A stretch of DNA of 64,000 bases, taken from assembly GCF_008831285.2 (NCBI RefSeq), contig NC_045147.1, positions 24,762,981 through 24,826,980 of the forward strand, written 5' to 3'. Below are positions 11,901-23,822 of the stretch, piece by piece. The position numbers were made by a program, and so were the translations under genes. The notes under the pieces were generated by a model, which had not been told where the DNA came from, made no database searches, and saw nothing but the letters and a program-made list of their open reading frames with translations. Numbering within the stretch: the stretch's first letter is position 1; each line of letters starts with the position of its first letter. This DNA comes from Nymphaea colorata. Taxonomy: Eukaryota > Streptophyta > Magnoliopsida > Nymphaeales > Nymphaeaceae.

Positions 11901-13091
11901 TCTTTTTTACAACCACTTTGAAGGAAATTGGAGTTCAATAAGGTTTTATACCATTTCATGGGGAGGCGGAGTGTCACTCGGATCTGAAATCCTCATGATC
12001 TGATTTGTGGACGACCTTTTTTATATGTAATCTAAACACAAACTCTTAATAGACCAGAACAGCGGCTGCCGCAGAATCGATAAGCGACTCGTGGAAAAGT
12101 GCCCAACAGATTTTCACTCTCTTTTTGTTTGATCAGCATTCACCTACATGTTGCGACACCGCTTTGACTGTCAGAATGAAATCGAGCCTGACATGCCTTC
12201 GCTCACCAAACCTAAAGCCACTTCGGGTAGAAATGCAGACGTTCAAATGTAAACCATTTTCGTTTTCTTTTTGTGGGGCTGTGTTCATGAAATTTTGAAC
12301 CGAGGCATAAGTGATGACCGCATAAGAAGATGAACACGCTTGAAGAATTTAGCAGAGCCGTGCAACATGTGGCTCCATGGTTCTGCGCCAAAACCTCTTT
12401 AGCCTTCATGATGGGATGGGAGTAAAAAATTGAAGAATTTTGCCCGTACATGGACAGGACACGTGATGTATTCATGCCACTGGCTGCATATGTGGGTGTG
12501 CTGAGGCGCCACTTTACCTGTGCAGTGGTTGCGTTGCAATTTACAATTACATCCTCCAGTTACTGGACTCCACCTCTCCTTTTCCCTTTTTCTGTTTATT
12601 TTCAAGACGACGAGGAACATTTGAAAAAGGAAGACCTCGGTAGGGCTTCGACCGGAGTGGGAAAACGGCAGTTTTGACAGTAGACAATGACATGGCTAGG
12701 TTGAAACTCTGTTTTCAATTGGAACCGGCACCCTCAATGTTCCTTTATGGTGAAGGAACTTAAATTACCGGTCGGTGACTGATTCGAAGTTTTACCGGGC
12801 AAGCGGTCTGTCCACAGTTTTGTCCATCCACTGTGCTTCTAATTACTATGATTCTCCTTGTTTTATTATGTTCGTTTATTATACTACCCAGGGGATTAAT
12901 CGTGAAGTTACGCTAGGGAACGGCAGTACCGGTAAGTAAGCAAATCCTTGGCGCAAGGCAATGATGCAAAGGAGGGCATTAATCGACGGACGGCGACAGT
13001 GAGTGGGAGTGTGCATTCCATATCCAGTGATAGGGGGGAGGAAGAGGAAGAGGAAGGCAAGGCAGACGGAAACCCAAGGAGGAGGAGGACG
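8937..13091. other. Intergenic stretch; GAUT7 upstream region at its end
   Basis: AT-rich sequence with no recognisable protein gene. It contains an AT dinucleotide run near 10207-10226 and a GA run near 11711-11732. The last few hundred bases (from about 12700) should hold the GAUT7 promoter and leader. The frames seen are short and match nothing I know. Confidence 0.45.
12961..13002 (+). other. Possible upstream ORF in the GAUT7 leader
   Basis: A 13-codon ATG-to-TGA frame (two Met codons in a row at its start, then QRRALIDGRRQ) lies 89 bases before the GAUT7 start codon, in a different frame. It matters only if transcription begins upstream of 12961, which the sequence alone does not show. 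Confidence 0.3.
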
Positions 13092-16000
13092 ATGAAGGCT
13101 CCGTCAGTGTCCGCAAAGAAGGGCGTCTGGAACAAATTCACAACAGGTGTGATGGGGCTGGTGGTGCTGTCCCTGTTGGTTCCCCTCATCTTCTCGCTTG
13201 GTGGCCTTCACGGCAAGGTCGTCTACTCAGGTGTGTGCTTCTGCTTTCCCAATTCGAATCTGCATCTCAACAGATTCTCTCTCTCTCTCTCTCTCTCTCG
13301 TGCCTTCCGCTTACGTGGGATCTCTTCCTGATTTGATCTGTTCATTACGATATAATTACGTGAAACAAAGCTTGAATTAGCCCTCAGTGCCCTTGGATCT
13401 GCTGTTGTCTGTAACTCTTTCTTTTTTTCACCCCCCGTCCTCATACATCTCTCTCATTTTTTTGGGTGGACTGCTATTTCTTTTATTTTTTGCCTTCCAT
13501 TTTCAAAAGTCCTTTTGCTGTTCGTTTTATGGAACCTGCCAATTATTCCACCTGTTGCAATTTGCCAGGATTAGTCGTTACTTTTTCTTCTTGGCTCCCA
13601 AACTAGTGATGCTTCAAATTGTGCACGCATTGAATCATTTCCAGTGGCCATATGGACTTTTGGCCCTCTATTAGCTTTATTTGGTTTACCACTGGATTTG
13701 TAAGAGATTGAGATCAGCAGTTTGCTTTGTGGTAGGGACCCAAAACTCCTGTTGCTGCTCTGTCTGCGGTTTCAATTTCCTACTTCAGTTTCTCTGGATA
13801 TTTATTTTCTTGTATGTCGCCCTCTGGCGTCGGACGTTGTTTCTTCCGCCCTTTTCGTAATATATTCTCTGTCTTTCAGGTTCCGGGAGTGAACGCAGAT
13901 CAACCGCGTTGGTAAGGGCCCTCTATTTCCTTGCATTTTTGTTGCTTTTTCTTTTAACCTTTGGAGGACCGCCATCTTGCATGATAGATAAGTGGTGAAC
14001 TTTTCTCCTTTCTTGGAATGCGCTGATTGTGTTGCTTCTGTACGACTTTTCCATCTTCATCACTATAAAAATTTCAGCTTATTTTGAAACATTTTACATT
14101 TTCCTACTGGTAGCGTTGCCTTTATATTACTGTTTATCCTGAATTGAGATGCATGCCCCTGCTTTTCAGGGCGCTAGCTCAAGCCATCTGGAAGAGCTGG
14201 TTGACATTTTCTCTCCATCAACTGCAGATGTAAGTGCCTTCTGGTGCATTTGGTTTAAGTGAAGGCAGCAGCTTGTTGTCTCCTTTTTTTTTTGTATGGC
14301 AATTTGTTGATTTGTTCAGATGACCTTTGTTGGATAACTTTTTCAGGATATCATCCTTTGGTACTTCTATCTCTAATGAGTCTTATTGATATTCTTTGAG
14401 CAGTTTGGTTCTTCATTGCAAGTGTTCTTTGTCACACCACTTACAAGCCACCTGGCAGTGAACTCACATAAACATTCAAATTGAAGAATGTTAAAGAGTT
14501 TGAAATTGTGTATACTTCCTTCTGGAGAAATTTGTCATTTTAGATCTATGAGGAGCTATTTGTGAAGGATGTTGAGTTCCTTAAGCTATTCCCACGCACT
14601 TAACTGGGCTAATAAAAAGAAAAAGAGGAAGTTGTAAAGTTACAATGTTACTGTTTTTAATAGGAATTCATTCTTTGGGCAAATTATTTATGCCTGTTCT
14701 TGGGACAGTTGCTGCAAAGCCCATCTCTCCCATCCGTTAAACATGTCTAGCCCACCCTTCTAAATAGCAAGCATCAAAATATATGTCATAATCAGCACCG
14801 TTAAATCAGTACAATTACTGACATCCCCAGACAAGTAGTAGCAGCATGGTCCTGTCTCCACCCCATGCAGAAGCTACTCACTTTCACTACAACAGTCACA
14901 ACTGGAAGCTAAAGCTTTTTTTATGAAAGGGAAGGAAGGATGTGATTGATGATCTAACAAATGACAAATGAGGTCAGCAGACCATATAACTGTCCCAAGC
15001 TGCTGCATGCGTTAAGAATAACATGAGGGTCAAAATCAGGGAGGATCTATGTTCAATAGGCAATAATTTGGTGCCTATGCTGCAGAGACCTTGAAAATCT
15101 TCCTGGGCATACACATACACAAATTCCCATATACTAGTGCATGGAAGCACAAGAGTTGTGAAAATATTTATAATTTTATAGTGAGATAGCAGAAGAGGTC
15201 ATTTTTTCAGAGAGATTATAAGAAGAAGATGGATAATAAAAATATAATTGAAGAAAATATTTTTTCTAGTGATACATTTCTAGCCCTCTTATTTCAAATC
15301 TTCCTAGGGTTTTGTTGACTTGCAGAAAATTGGAGCAGCTTCTCCACATTTGACTCGCAAACTTACTATTGACCCTTCCAAATTGGTAGTTGCACATAAG
15401 AAAAATCTAAACAATCTTAGTGTTCCATGCAGAAAGTCATTCTCAAACAAATTTGCCAAATTGTTAGGTATGTTAATATGTGCTCGTGTCAATGTGAAAA
15501 TGTTGCCTTACTCATATACTGCTGAATCTGATGAACAATAAATAATGGATTAGGAATTCCTAAAAGTCTTCCTAGATGACTACTAGAGCTTAGAAAGCTT
15601 GCATAACGGAAGTGACGTGCAAATTGGTGCCTCGAAGGTCTTCTTATGCTAGAAGACCCTATTGCAGCTTATAAATCTGTAACGTTAACAAAAAGTAACA
15701 ACTAACCAGAGAAATTTTTGTTGGCAGTACCTTATTCATTTTGTAATCGGCATTCAAGACATGTGAAGGTCTGTGTTTATACAGAGATAAAACTCATTCT
15801 AGGTTATAGGTTCTTATTTGTTGCGATGCTTGTGCTTGAAATAGTTCACCCCTCCACATAGCTGCAAAATTTTTGAATTATTTGACGTATATAGCCTATA
15901 ATTTGCTCTCCTCTTTATCCTGCAGTGATTCTCTCTCTCTCTCTTTATCTGTCCCTCTCTCCCCCTCGTGTGTGTCTAAGCTTTTTTTTTTTTTTTTTTT

Positions 16001-16888
16001 TTGCAAAATCAAAATAATGGTTGCGTTATCTAGGCAAGAAGTGGATTAGAAAAAACTGGGGACACCTAAGGAATTAGAGAAGTAGGTTTAACATGATCAA
16101 GAAACACAAATGCTGTCGAACCAAGTGAAAGGGGAAATTTAGAAGCTAAGAATTGCATGATAAATAATCAAAATTGGCTGTGTGAGGTCACCATCATTTT
16201 GATCATTTTTTGTAGTGGAATTTTCATTTATATGGTGGTATAGCAAGGGAAGATTCCGTCAGGTCTAACAATAAGAGTGGTTCATAGGCAACGTAATTAA
16301 CTATTCTCTTGTAGTGAAGCTTCCAATAAGCATCAAACCTGTCAGTCTGTTCTTTAGATATTCCTATAAGCATCAAGGCTGTCAGTCTGTTCCGAATAAG
16401 CTTCATCTTGTGAAATATACATCCTGCTGTTATTTTGCTTTATGGGCCTTGTAAATTGTGAACTCCACCTTTGCTTATGGCGTTGAATAAAAGGAGTAAC
16501 TGCAAAATACAATGTTATGATCTAGTTTTTCTCTTGATGTCGTGTAATATTTGAACTTCAATTTAAATAGTCATTAGAATTAGAAATTCATTTATGATTT
16601 GCATTGAATTTCGTTTGGACTTAAGTTCTAAATTTGAATCACTAGGGTAAGTTTGGATGTACAATGACTGTCTGTCAGCAAATCTGTGTGGTTGGACTTA
16701 TAAATTTCATAACTATGAATATTGTTCTAGTTGATCTTAATAACATGAGTATCAACGATTCAAATCGTCTTTGACCTAATGGAAAATATCCTACATGGCA
16801 AAATTAACAAGGTAAAGCACACTATCCGCACCTTAAGAGTCATAACTCTGGGCTTTCGTTTCAGTGACTTTTTCTGTTTTACTCTTCT

Positions 16889-16926
<38 letters not shown>

Positions 16927-19900
16927 CGTTTGGCTTCTTATTTTTCTTCTGTTATTTTAGATGTGGTGGTTGTGAATGGAGTGGTAGCTATCATAAGATT
17001 ACACTGATGTGATTCGATCAAGAGTCGGTCTGAAGGGTCTTGCACATCCAAAAAATGATAGATTACACCTTTCAATGTTGATTCTTAGCATGAAATGCAT
17101 CCTTACCATGTGCTTATGTGCCCTATTTAACTCTCTTTTTTTTTCAATTAAAATTTTGAGATCCATTTTTTTTCTAATTCAGGTGTGGCTTTTCATGTTG
17201 ACAGAGTGCTTTAGAAAATATTCTAAAAGAAGAAAATGCTACAACATTGAGCAGCTCTGACATTAATGGAGAAAAACCAGAAGGAAATGCCCAGTCGATC
17301 AATTTTGGAGGTATTCTACTGTTTATCACTGTGAAAAATCGCTGAACATATGTTCTTATTTGTTAAAATTTCTTCTTGTTCTTTGGTATTTTAGGCCAGA
17401 GTGACAGATCACCAAGTATGGTTCAACCTCCATATGGTGACATGGTTGTAAGTTTTATTTTGGGCTTCCTTTTCTCTGATAGCATTTTCACCAACACAGA
17501 ATCTGTTTGTGTGTTCCTTGTCATTTGATGTTGATTTGAACAAACGTGATAACTATTAACTGGAAAGTTTTTAACCGTGTGGTTGCAGAATAAGCTGGAA
17601 GATGGAGTTGTGGAAAGCAACAAATTGGCATCTGGAAACAGTGATCAGACAGATAAATCCTGTGAAGATACATTTGGAAGCTACTGTTTGTGGTGTAGGG
17701 AACACAAAGTAGTAATGAGAGATTCTATTATTAAAAAATTGAAAGATCGGTTGTTTATGGCTAGAGCTTATTACCCGAGTATTGCAAAGAAGAATCAAAC
17801 CCATGAAAAGTTATCTCTTGAACTGAGGCAGAACATTCAAGATTTTGAACGTACTCTTAGTGATGCAACCACGGATGGTGACCTTCGGGGCAGGTAATCA
17901 ATTTTCAATGGTTTTATACTCATAGCTATTGGTAACTACTAACTCTCTTTTCTAATATTAGCACACACACTTTTTCCATGTTTTATTCCTGTTTTTTCAT
18001 GTGATCAGATGCCATTTATTGTTGAAACTTCATGAGTGCACCACTTTGCATGCACAGATCTCCATCACAATTGAATTTTACATGCATGGAGTCCAAACTC
18101 CAGATTGAATCTTATCTTACTGAAGCCAGATGAGATTCATCCTTCATTAACGTGGTTATCTTTGTACAAGTTTGGTCCAGTGTTTACCTTCTAATGTTTT
18201 TGTATGTTATACAAATGTGCTTGCTTGGGACAGTCAGACGTTCAAACACTTTGTTCATAATCACGGTTGTGCTATTGGAAGCTGGATAGGTGAAGTAAGA
18301 ATTCTAGGTTCTTAGGGGGCTAATCAATATTCAAGGAGCAATTTTAAGAATATAATAGGACTATTGGGGGAAGAGTGAAAAAAGATGACAGGTGGAAATA
18401 CCAGTGTTATCAGAATCAGTCTGGATCAGCCTGAGTAGGCCAATCCCAACCAAATCGCTAAACCAATTTGATTCAATGGCCAATTCAAGAGTGCCACATG
18501 TCAAGTTAGTCAACAACAGAAAGGCAGATTGAGATTTTATCTAGAGTCTTCAACTTGACACCCTTTACATTTCCCTTTTACCACCTGCTTTCCTCCTGTT
18601 CAAACGGATATGTAAATGAGAAAGGCTAATGAATCTAATGATATGAATGTGTCTATTACAACAGGAAGTTTGCAAGGGACATGTCACTGCACCAGTGTGG
18701 TTCTTAATCAAGAGTGGTGTCAATCATCATTGAAGTATATACTCTTGATAAGACTTCTAAATCATTTAATTAACAACTTCTAAGAAATATTGCCTGAGTC
18801 TAATATCAGTTTATTGTGCCTTGAACTACCTGTTGTATCTAACTGTCATGTTAGCATGGGCTTCAAATTTTAAAAAGATGAAAGACTGCCAGTAAATTCC
18901 AGATAACTAGTAAAAAATCATAGAAGTAACAAAATTTAAAAATGTCGCTTCAGTCTGTTGCTAGTTTGACTGTGTAGCAAAAGTCATGGTGTACTAGCTA
19001 TCGTGTCATGTTGACGTAGGATCTATGTCACATGGGTCCAGGTACAGTACGGGTTCGAGTATGGCGGTAGAGGTTCGGACACGGCAATTTTGAAAAAAGT
19101 GGGTATGCAGGTACCCACTTTTTATATTGTCAAAAATGATAAAATGAAAAAAAAACATTAATGGTCTTATAATCCACAAAAAATTTCAAAATTAAGAAAA
19201 ATGGGAGGAAAATATAGAATCTTAGTGGAAGGAAAATATAAAAGAAGGGAAAAATCAAAATTAGAGAAAAAATTAAGTTTGAAAATATAATTTTAAATGT
19301 TTTAAAATGCAGCTGTACCCACGTACCCCTGTCGCCGTACCCACATATCGACACGGGTACCTGGTAAAAAATGACGTACCCGTGTCATGTAGCATAGGAT
19401 AGACATTGCATTTGAAGTGAATTTCATTTGTACCACTACTTTGTCATGACTGTATGTTTCTGAAGTTGGCTTTGTACCACCTAAGCTTCCAGTAGCCAAT
19501 TGATTACGATCTGGGAGTTAACAATTTCTTTTTGGATCAAAGAAGTACAGATTGTTGTGCCTTTCACTGAAGCTATTGAAGCATGCACATGCTGCTTTTT
19601 TCACCAAAATATTTAAAGTGGTAGAATGATAGAATTATAGTGTTGTTACAACAACCCGGCCACCCCACACTAGGTTTGGGCTCTTGATTTGTCAGATTCT
19701 AACATGCCTCTTAGCAGCTTCAGTTCTAACCTTCAAAAGGCTAGGAACCTGAACAGTTAACCAATTAACCAACCTCCTTTATAAGCCTTTGAGATTTTTC
19801 ATAATTTACAAGATTAAACTTCTCAAAGCAGGATGATACAATCTGCCCCCCTTAAGCCACATGCATCTGTGCGTGTGGGACCCAAGGTTGAGTGTTGAAT

Positions 19901-21893
19901 CGGCTTTGATACCACTGTAACAACTCGGCCCACTCTCATACCGTGCTCTAGCTTCTAATTTGGTATTTTCCAACCTGCCCCTAGTAGCTTCAGTTTTAGC
20001 CTCAAAAAGGCTAGGAATAAGAACAATTAACAACTTAACCAACCCCCTTTATAAATTCTTGAAGATTTCTCACAATCTTCAATACGGGACAATTTCTCAA
20101 TGCAGGGTGTTACCTTTATCTTTTCGTAATAATTGGTTGTGTGCGTATCAAAGAGGATTTGATCTTTTTTCATATGATGCAATCTAACTGGCTTCTAGCA
20201 TATGGCCTTTTTCTGATATGACAAACTTTTTTTTTCTAGTTTCATCTAACTGATTACCCATATGAATTGTTTAGACAGCGTCCTCAACGAGTTCAGTTGT
20301 CCAGTGCTTGAATGAGTATTTCCTTTTGGTATTATAAATTTCATGGTTAAACTGTTTCAGTATGGAGCTCAAGATACAAAACATGGAAGTTGCTATAGCC
20401 AAAGCTGAAGCAGAGCATGTAGGCTGCTATAATGTGGACAAGAAGTTAGCACAAATACTAGATATGACCAAGGATGAAGCTCTCTTTCACAGGCGCCAGA
20501 GTGCCTTTCTGTATCATCTGGGTGCACAGACTATCCCTAAAAGTCATCACTGTTTGTCAATGAGAATGACTGTGGAATATTTCAAATCTCACATGGATCA
20601 TGCTGGTTTATCTGTGATTGGGCATTCTTCTGCTGCAGATGTTCATCACTATGTCATATTCTCCAAAAACATACTTGCATCCTCTGTTGTTATTAACTCG
20701 ACTGTAACAAATGGCAAGGTATATCTAACTCTAGGTAGACTCTTTTCTCTCTTATTGAGCAAAAACTGAATGTAGAGGCATTTTACATGTTGCAGGAATA
20801 TGGGAAGATGGTCTTTCATCTGTTGACTGATAATCAGAATTATTTTGCCATGAAGCAGTGGTTTGAGAATAACAACTATAACTTGGCCACCATTTATGTA
20901 GAAAATATGGATAGTTATAAGCTAGAATATACTGCTACCGATCCTTCTAACATGTTGCATCCATCTGCATCAGAGGAGTTTCGAGTAACAATCAGAAGCA
21001 ATGGACAAGCATCTGTTGTACCCAGAAGAACTGAATACTTGTCCATGTTCAGCCAAGCATACTTCTACCTTCCAGAAGTTTTCAGCAACTTGAAAAGGAT
21101 AATTGTCTTGGATGATGATGTTGTTGTTCAGAGAGACTTGTCACCTTTGTGGAGCCTTGACCTGGAAGAGAAGGTAATTGGTGCGCCAAAGTTCTGCAGA
21201 GTGAGGCTTGCTCACCTTAGAGGTTACTTGAACACAGAAGGTTTCAACTATGATGGCTGTGTGTGGATGTCGGGGCTCAGTGTAGTTGACTTGGAGAGAT
21301 GGAGAGAATTGCATCTAAGCCACAAATATCAGGAGTGGCTAAAAAAAGTAAGTAGTGAAAAGCCTAGTTCTGGGCCTCTGGCTGCATTTATCTGTCTTTT
21401 TGCAAGCAGCTTCATGTTGCTTGTTTCTGCTTGGTGGCTGCTAATGTGTTTTCTTGTAGGGACCATCTAAGTCCACCTTTCTTTATTTAAATTCTCATTT
21501 ATTATTTTTAGGTGTAAAAAATTGATAGAATTTTGATCTCTACCTGCTTGTTAGTCAAGTTGCTTTTTTCAAGATGCACTTTTTCTAAGTCTCTCCTTGG
21601 TTTAAAATAAACAGCAGAAGAAGGGTGAGCCTTTGTTCAGAGCGGGAGCTTTGTCTGCAAGCTTGGTGACATTTAATGGTCTGATTTATACCCTTGATGA
21701 TTCATGGGTTTTGAGTGGTCTTGGTCATCAATATGGAATAGATTCTAATAGAATTGGCAAAGCTGCCGTACTGCATTACAATGGAAACATGAAGCCATGG
21801 CTTGAGCTGGGTATCCCCCAGTACAAGTGGTATTGGACACAGTTCTTGAAGAAGGATGACCAGTACATGGATGATTGCAACGTGAACAGGTAG
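13092..21893 (+). CDS. GAUT7: GAUT7-like galacturonosyltransferase (homogalacturonan synthesis)
   Basis: GT8-family Golgi protein. In Arabidopsis, GAUT7 is the membrane anchor of the GAUT1:GAUT7 complex that polymerises homogalacturonan. Nine exons: 13092-13230, 13880-13911, 14170-14229, 17205-17310, 17395-17447, 17589-17893, 20361-20718, 20796-21347 and 21615-21893. Every junction is GT-AG and in phase, giving 627 residues (Arabidopsis about 619). ATG 13092 is chosen because the frame upstream lacks an in-frame ATG and MKAPSV leads straight into a basic stretch and a single anchor helix (about 17-38, VMGLVVLSLLVPLIFSLGGL), a type II membrane topology. Then come a variable stem, the GAUT7-type FGSYCLW segment with RLFMARAYYPSIAKK (exon 6), the GT8 fold, the metal-binding-type LDDDVVVQ (D457-D459), and C-terminal HYNGNMKPWLELGIP. 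Assignment to GAUT7 rather than other GAUTs rests on the N-terminus and the SYCLW region. Confidence 0.95.
13275..13298. repeat. CT microsatellite in GAUT7 intron 1
   Basis: A run of TC/CT dinucleotides about 24 bp long, starting about 45 bp after the first GAUT7 splice donor. Polypyrimidine runs of this kind are common near plant gene 5' ends. Confidence 0.9.
16891..16921. repeat. GA microsatellite in GAUT7 intron 3
   Basis: About 31 bp of perfect GA dinucleotides, within the long third intron (14230-17204). Confidence 0.95.
18990..19405. repeat. Candidate foldback repeat in GAUT7 intron 6
   Basis: The two ends carry GTACCC/GGGTAC-rich sequence in roughly opposite orientation: CACATGGGTCCAGGTACAG near 19030 and ACGTACCCGTGTCATG near 19374. 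A very AT-rich centre (about 19130-19300) separates them. The pairing is imperfect and I see no clear target duplication, so it may be an old non-autonomous DNA element or only a GGTACC-rich repeat. Confidence 0.35.
19645..20114 (-). mobile_element. TRIM-type miniature LTR retrotransposon (copy A)
   Basis: Read on the minus strand: an LTR (20114-19916), then TGGTATCAAAGCC (a slightly degenerate initiator-Met tRNA primer site), about 75 bp with no coding capacity ending in the polypurine tract TTAAGGGGGG, then a second diverged LTR (19840 to about 19645). The LTRs share TTTGAGAAGTTTA/TTGAGAAATTG, TTATAAAGG and TTCCTAGCCTTTT. Total length is about 470 bp, with no gag or pol, which is the definition of a TRIM. 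It lies antisense in GAUT7 intron 6. The outer left boundary is uncertain and no convincing target duplication is seen. It belongs to the same family as the copies at 40444 and 48900. Confidence 0.82.
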
Positions 21894-23822
21894 CACATGA
21901 TGAAATCAGCGGACCTGTGATATGTCCAGTATATCCGATGTGAAATTTGGCGCTCCGGATGGAGGCAGAATGATCAGTCAAGGTTGAAATGAGATTGAAT
22001 TGACCCTCTTTTGGTGTTGATTCGGCCTCTTCTAATGACAGGAGCCTTCCTCAATAGGCAAGCATCATTCTATTCTGTTTGCGGCGCTTGGGGGAGACCA
22101 TGTAGGCCGTGGGATGGTATGAGTAGTCCGGATAGAAAGAAATGTTCATTAGGGGAAAGCCGGAAAAGTTTTTGGAAAAGTAACTGGAAAAGATATGATA
22201 GTTCGCGAGTCTGTCATCGGATTGTTTTTTGCCGCTTGCTATGTAAGATAACCTTGAGGATTTAACCGGCAGCCAAATTTACGGTGGCCGCTGTTCAACA
22301 AGCATTTTTTCTTTTCCTTTTGGCCTTCACTCTTCTATGCCTTTTCGTTTTTTCACAGCCAACTACTTATTTTCAGCAGGGGTCATTAGTCCAGCAGCTT
22401 CAGGGTAATTATTTCTCATTTTTGGCATCCCATTTTCCTGAAGCCTCGTTTCCCTTTTTGTCCGACGGAGCAACTTTCTTTTTCTTGTGCCTCATGGAAT
22501 CTAGAGGTGGTTCTTGACCGAAGCGTAAGTTGATTACCCGTTAAAAGGTACTTCAAAATCAGTTATTCATGTGCTGTTGGTGTCCATGAGAGGTATCAAA
22601 ATTGAAGAAGAAAATTCAGGATTTTCTTTTTCTCACGTTTAACGAACGGGTGAAGCAAGCTGGTCTTGAGGCCTGCCTCACCTCAATGTCAACTCTACCT
22701 CAAAAATGTTACTACTAAGTTGGAGAAGTAAGAGCGTCTTGTCAACGCACCCTTTGCAGCAATACGCCATCGCAGCAACACAACCCCTTGTGGTCGGCGT
22801 CTTTCCCTCTGCAAGTGCGTTGGGCATTGTCATGGCCACGGTCACGGTCACAGTCGGCGGCCAGGAAACCTGTTGCAACATTTCCGACCAAATGAGGAGA
22901 GGCTGCATTCTCCGGCCAAATAATGGGGGCAGAGAAGGGGCTATAGCCCCGTCCCCCCACCAAATTAAGGGGCTGCTGCTATGGTGGTGCGTCTTATAAT
23001 AGTGTTTCTTCCTTCGCGAGGGAATTTGCGCTTCTGAAACGTTTCCTTCGATATTACCGCTGATTGGTGCAAGAGAATAAAGTGGCACACGAGTGCACGT
23101 GTGAAAAGTAACTGAAGCGCAATGAGCGAGCTGGTTCTGTTATAAAAAAAAAATCGGTTCCTTCTCGCTCACGCATTGGTTGTATTTTAATTTCTTTGGT
23201 TAAAAAGCACTCTGGAGTCTGCCTACTCGCCAAGCTGGGTCCAATTCCCTGCTGCTATGTTTAGAGGGAAGCCGGAAGGCCATATAGCATATGCAGTATA
23301 CAACGTAGAAGTGAACAGATGGATGCCAGAACGTAATTCCAAGTAAGCCACGGAATGGTGGGTTCCCCTTCTTAGTGCTGCTATTCGAACTGTGGGATGT
23401 TCTCTATGAAAGGGGTGCGCAGGTGGTCAAAGACGAAATGTTGGACCCAAAGGAACAGGGAAGAAGCGACTGCACTTGAACAACAGGTGTCAGGTAAATT
23501 AGGGGAGGCAGCTGGCGTTGTCCGACCAACATTCCCGGAGCAGAAGGCAGTAAATCGGACGATTAATTAAATTTATTTTTTATGTAAGCACGCTTAGACC
23601 AAAAACACACAAGCACACACACTCTCTCTATGTCATCGAAAAGCATGTCGGTGAAGATACTACTTAATTTAATTTATTGTCCAAGCCGATTTAGCCAATC
23701 TAGCTCATATAGAGTAGTTTTCTCGAATACAAGCCGAACCATCGAGCGCGGCAGGTTTGATCGTACTTTTTCTTCTTCACCAACTTCTTGTCGACCCCTT
23801 TTCTCCTTCTGTTGACTTTTCC
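21894..23822. other. Region between the convergent GAUT7 and SKS genes
   Basis: The first few hundred bases after the GAUT7 stop should be its 3' untranslated region. The last bases should be the 3' untranslated region of the minus-strand SKS gene. Open frames of 70-136 codons between 22011 and 23088 lie on both strands, overlap and match no family, so I do not call a gene. Confidence 0.4.

Noticed and set aside
12948-13091. In-frame N-terminal extension of GAUT7
   Set aside because: The frame is open but begins at TTG and has no in-frame ATG before 13092. The protein from 13092 already has the expected type II membrane N-terminus.
22678-23088. A 136-codon minus-strand frame between GAUT7 and SKS
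   Set aside because: Overlaps a 97-codon plus-strand frame. It has no domain or transcription cue and probably lies between two 3' ends.
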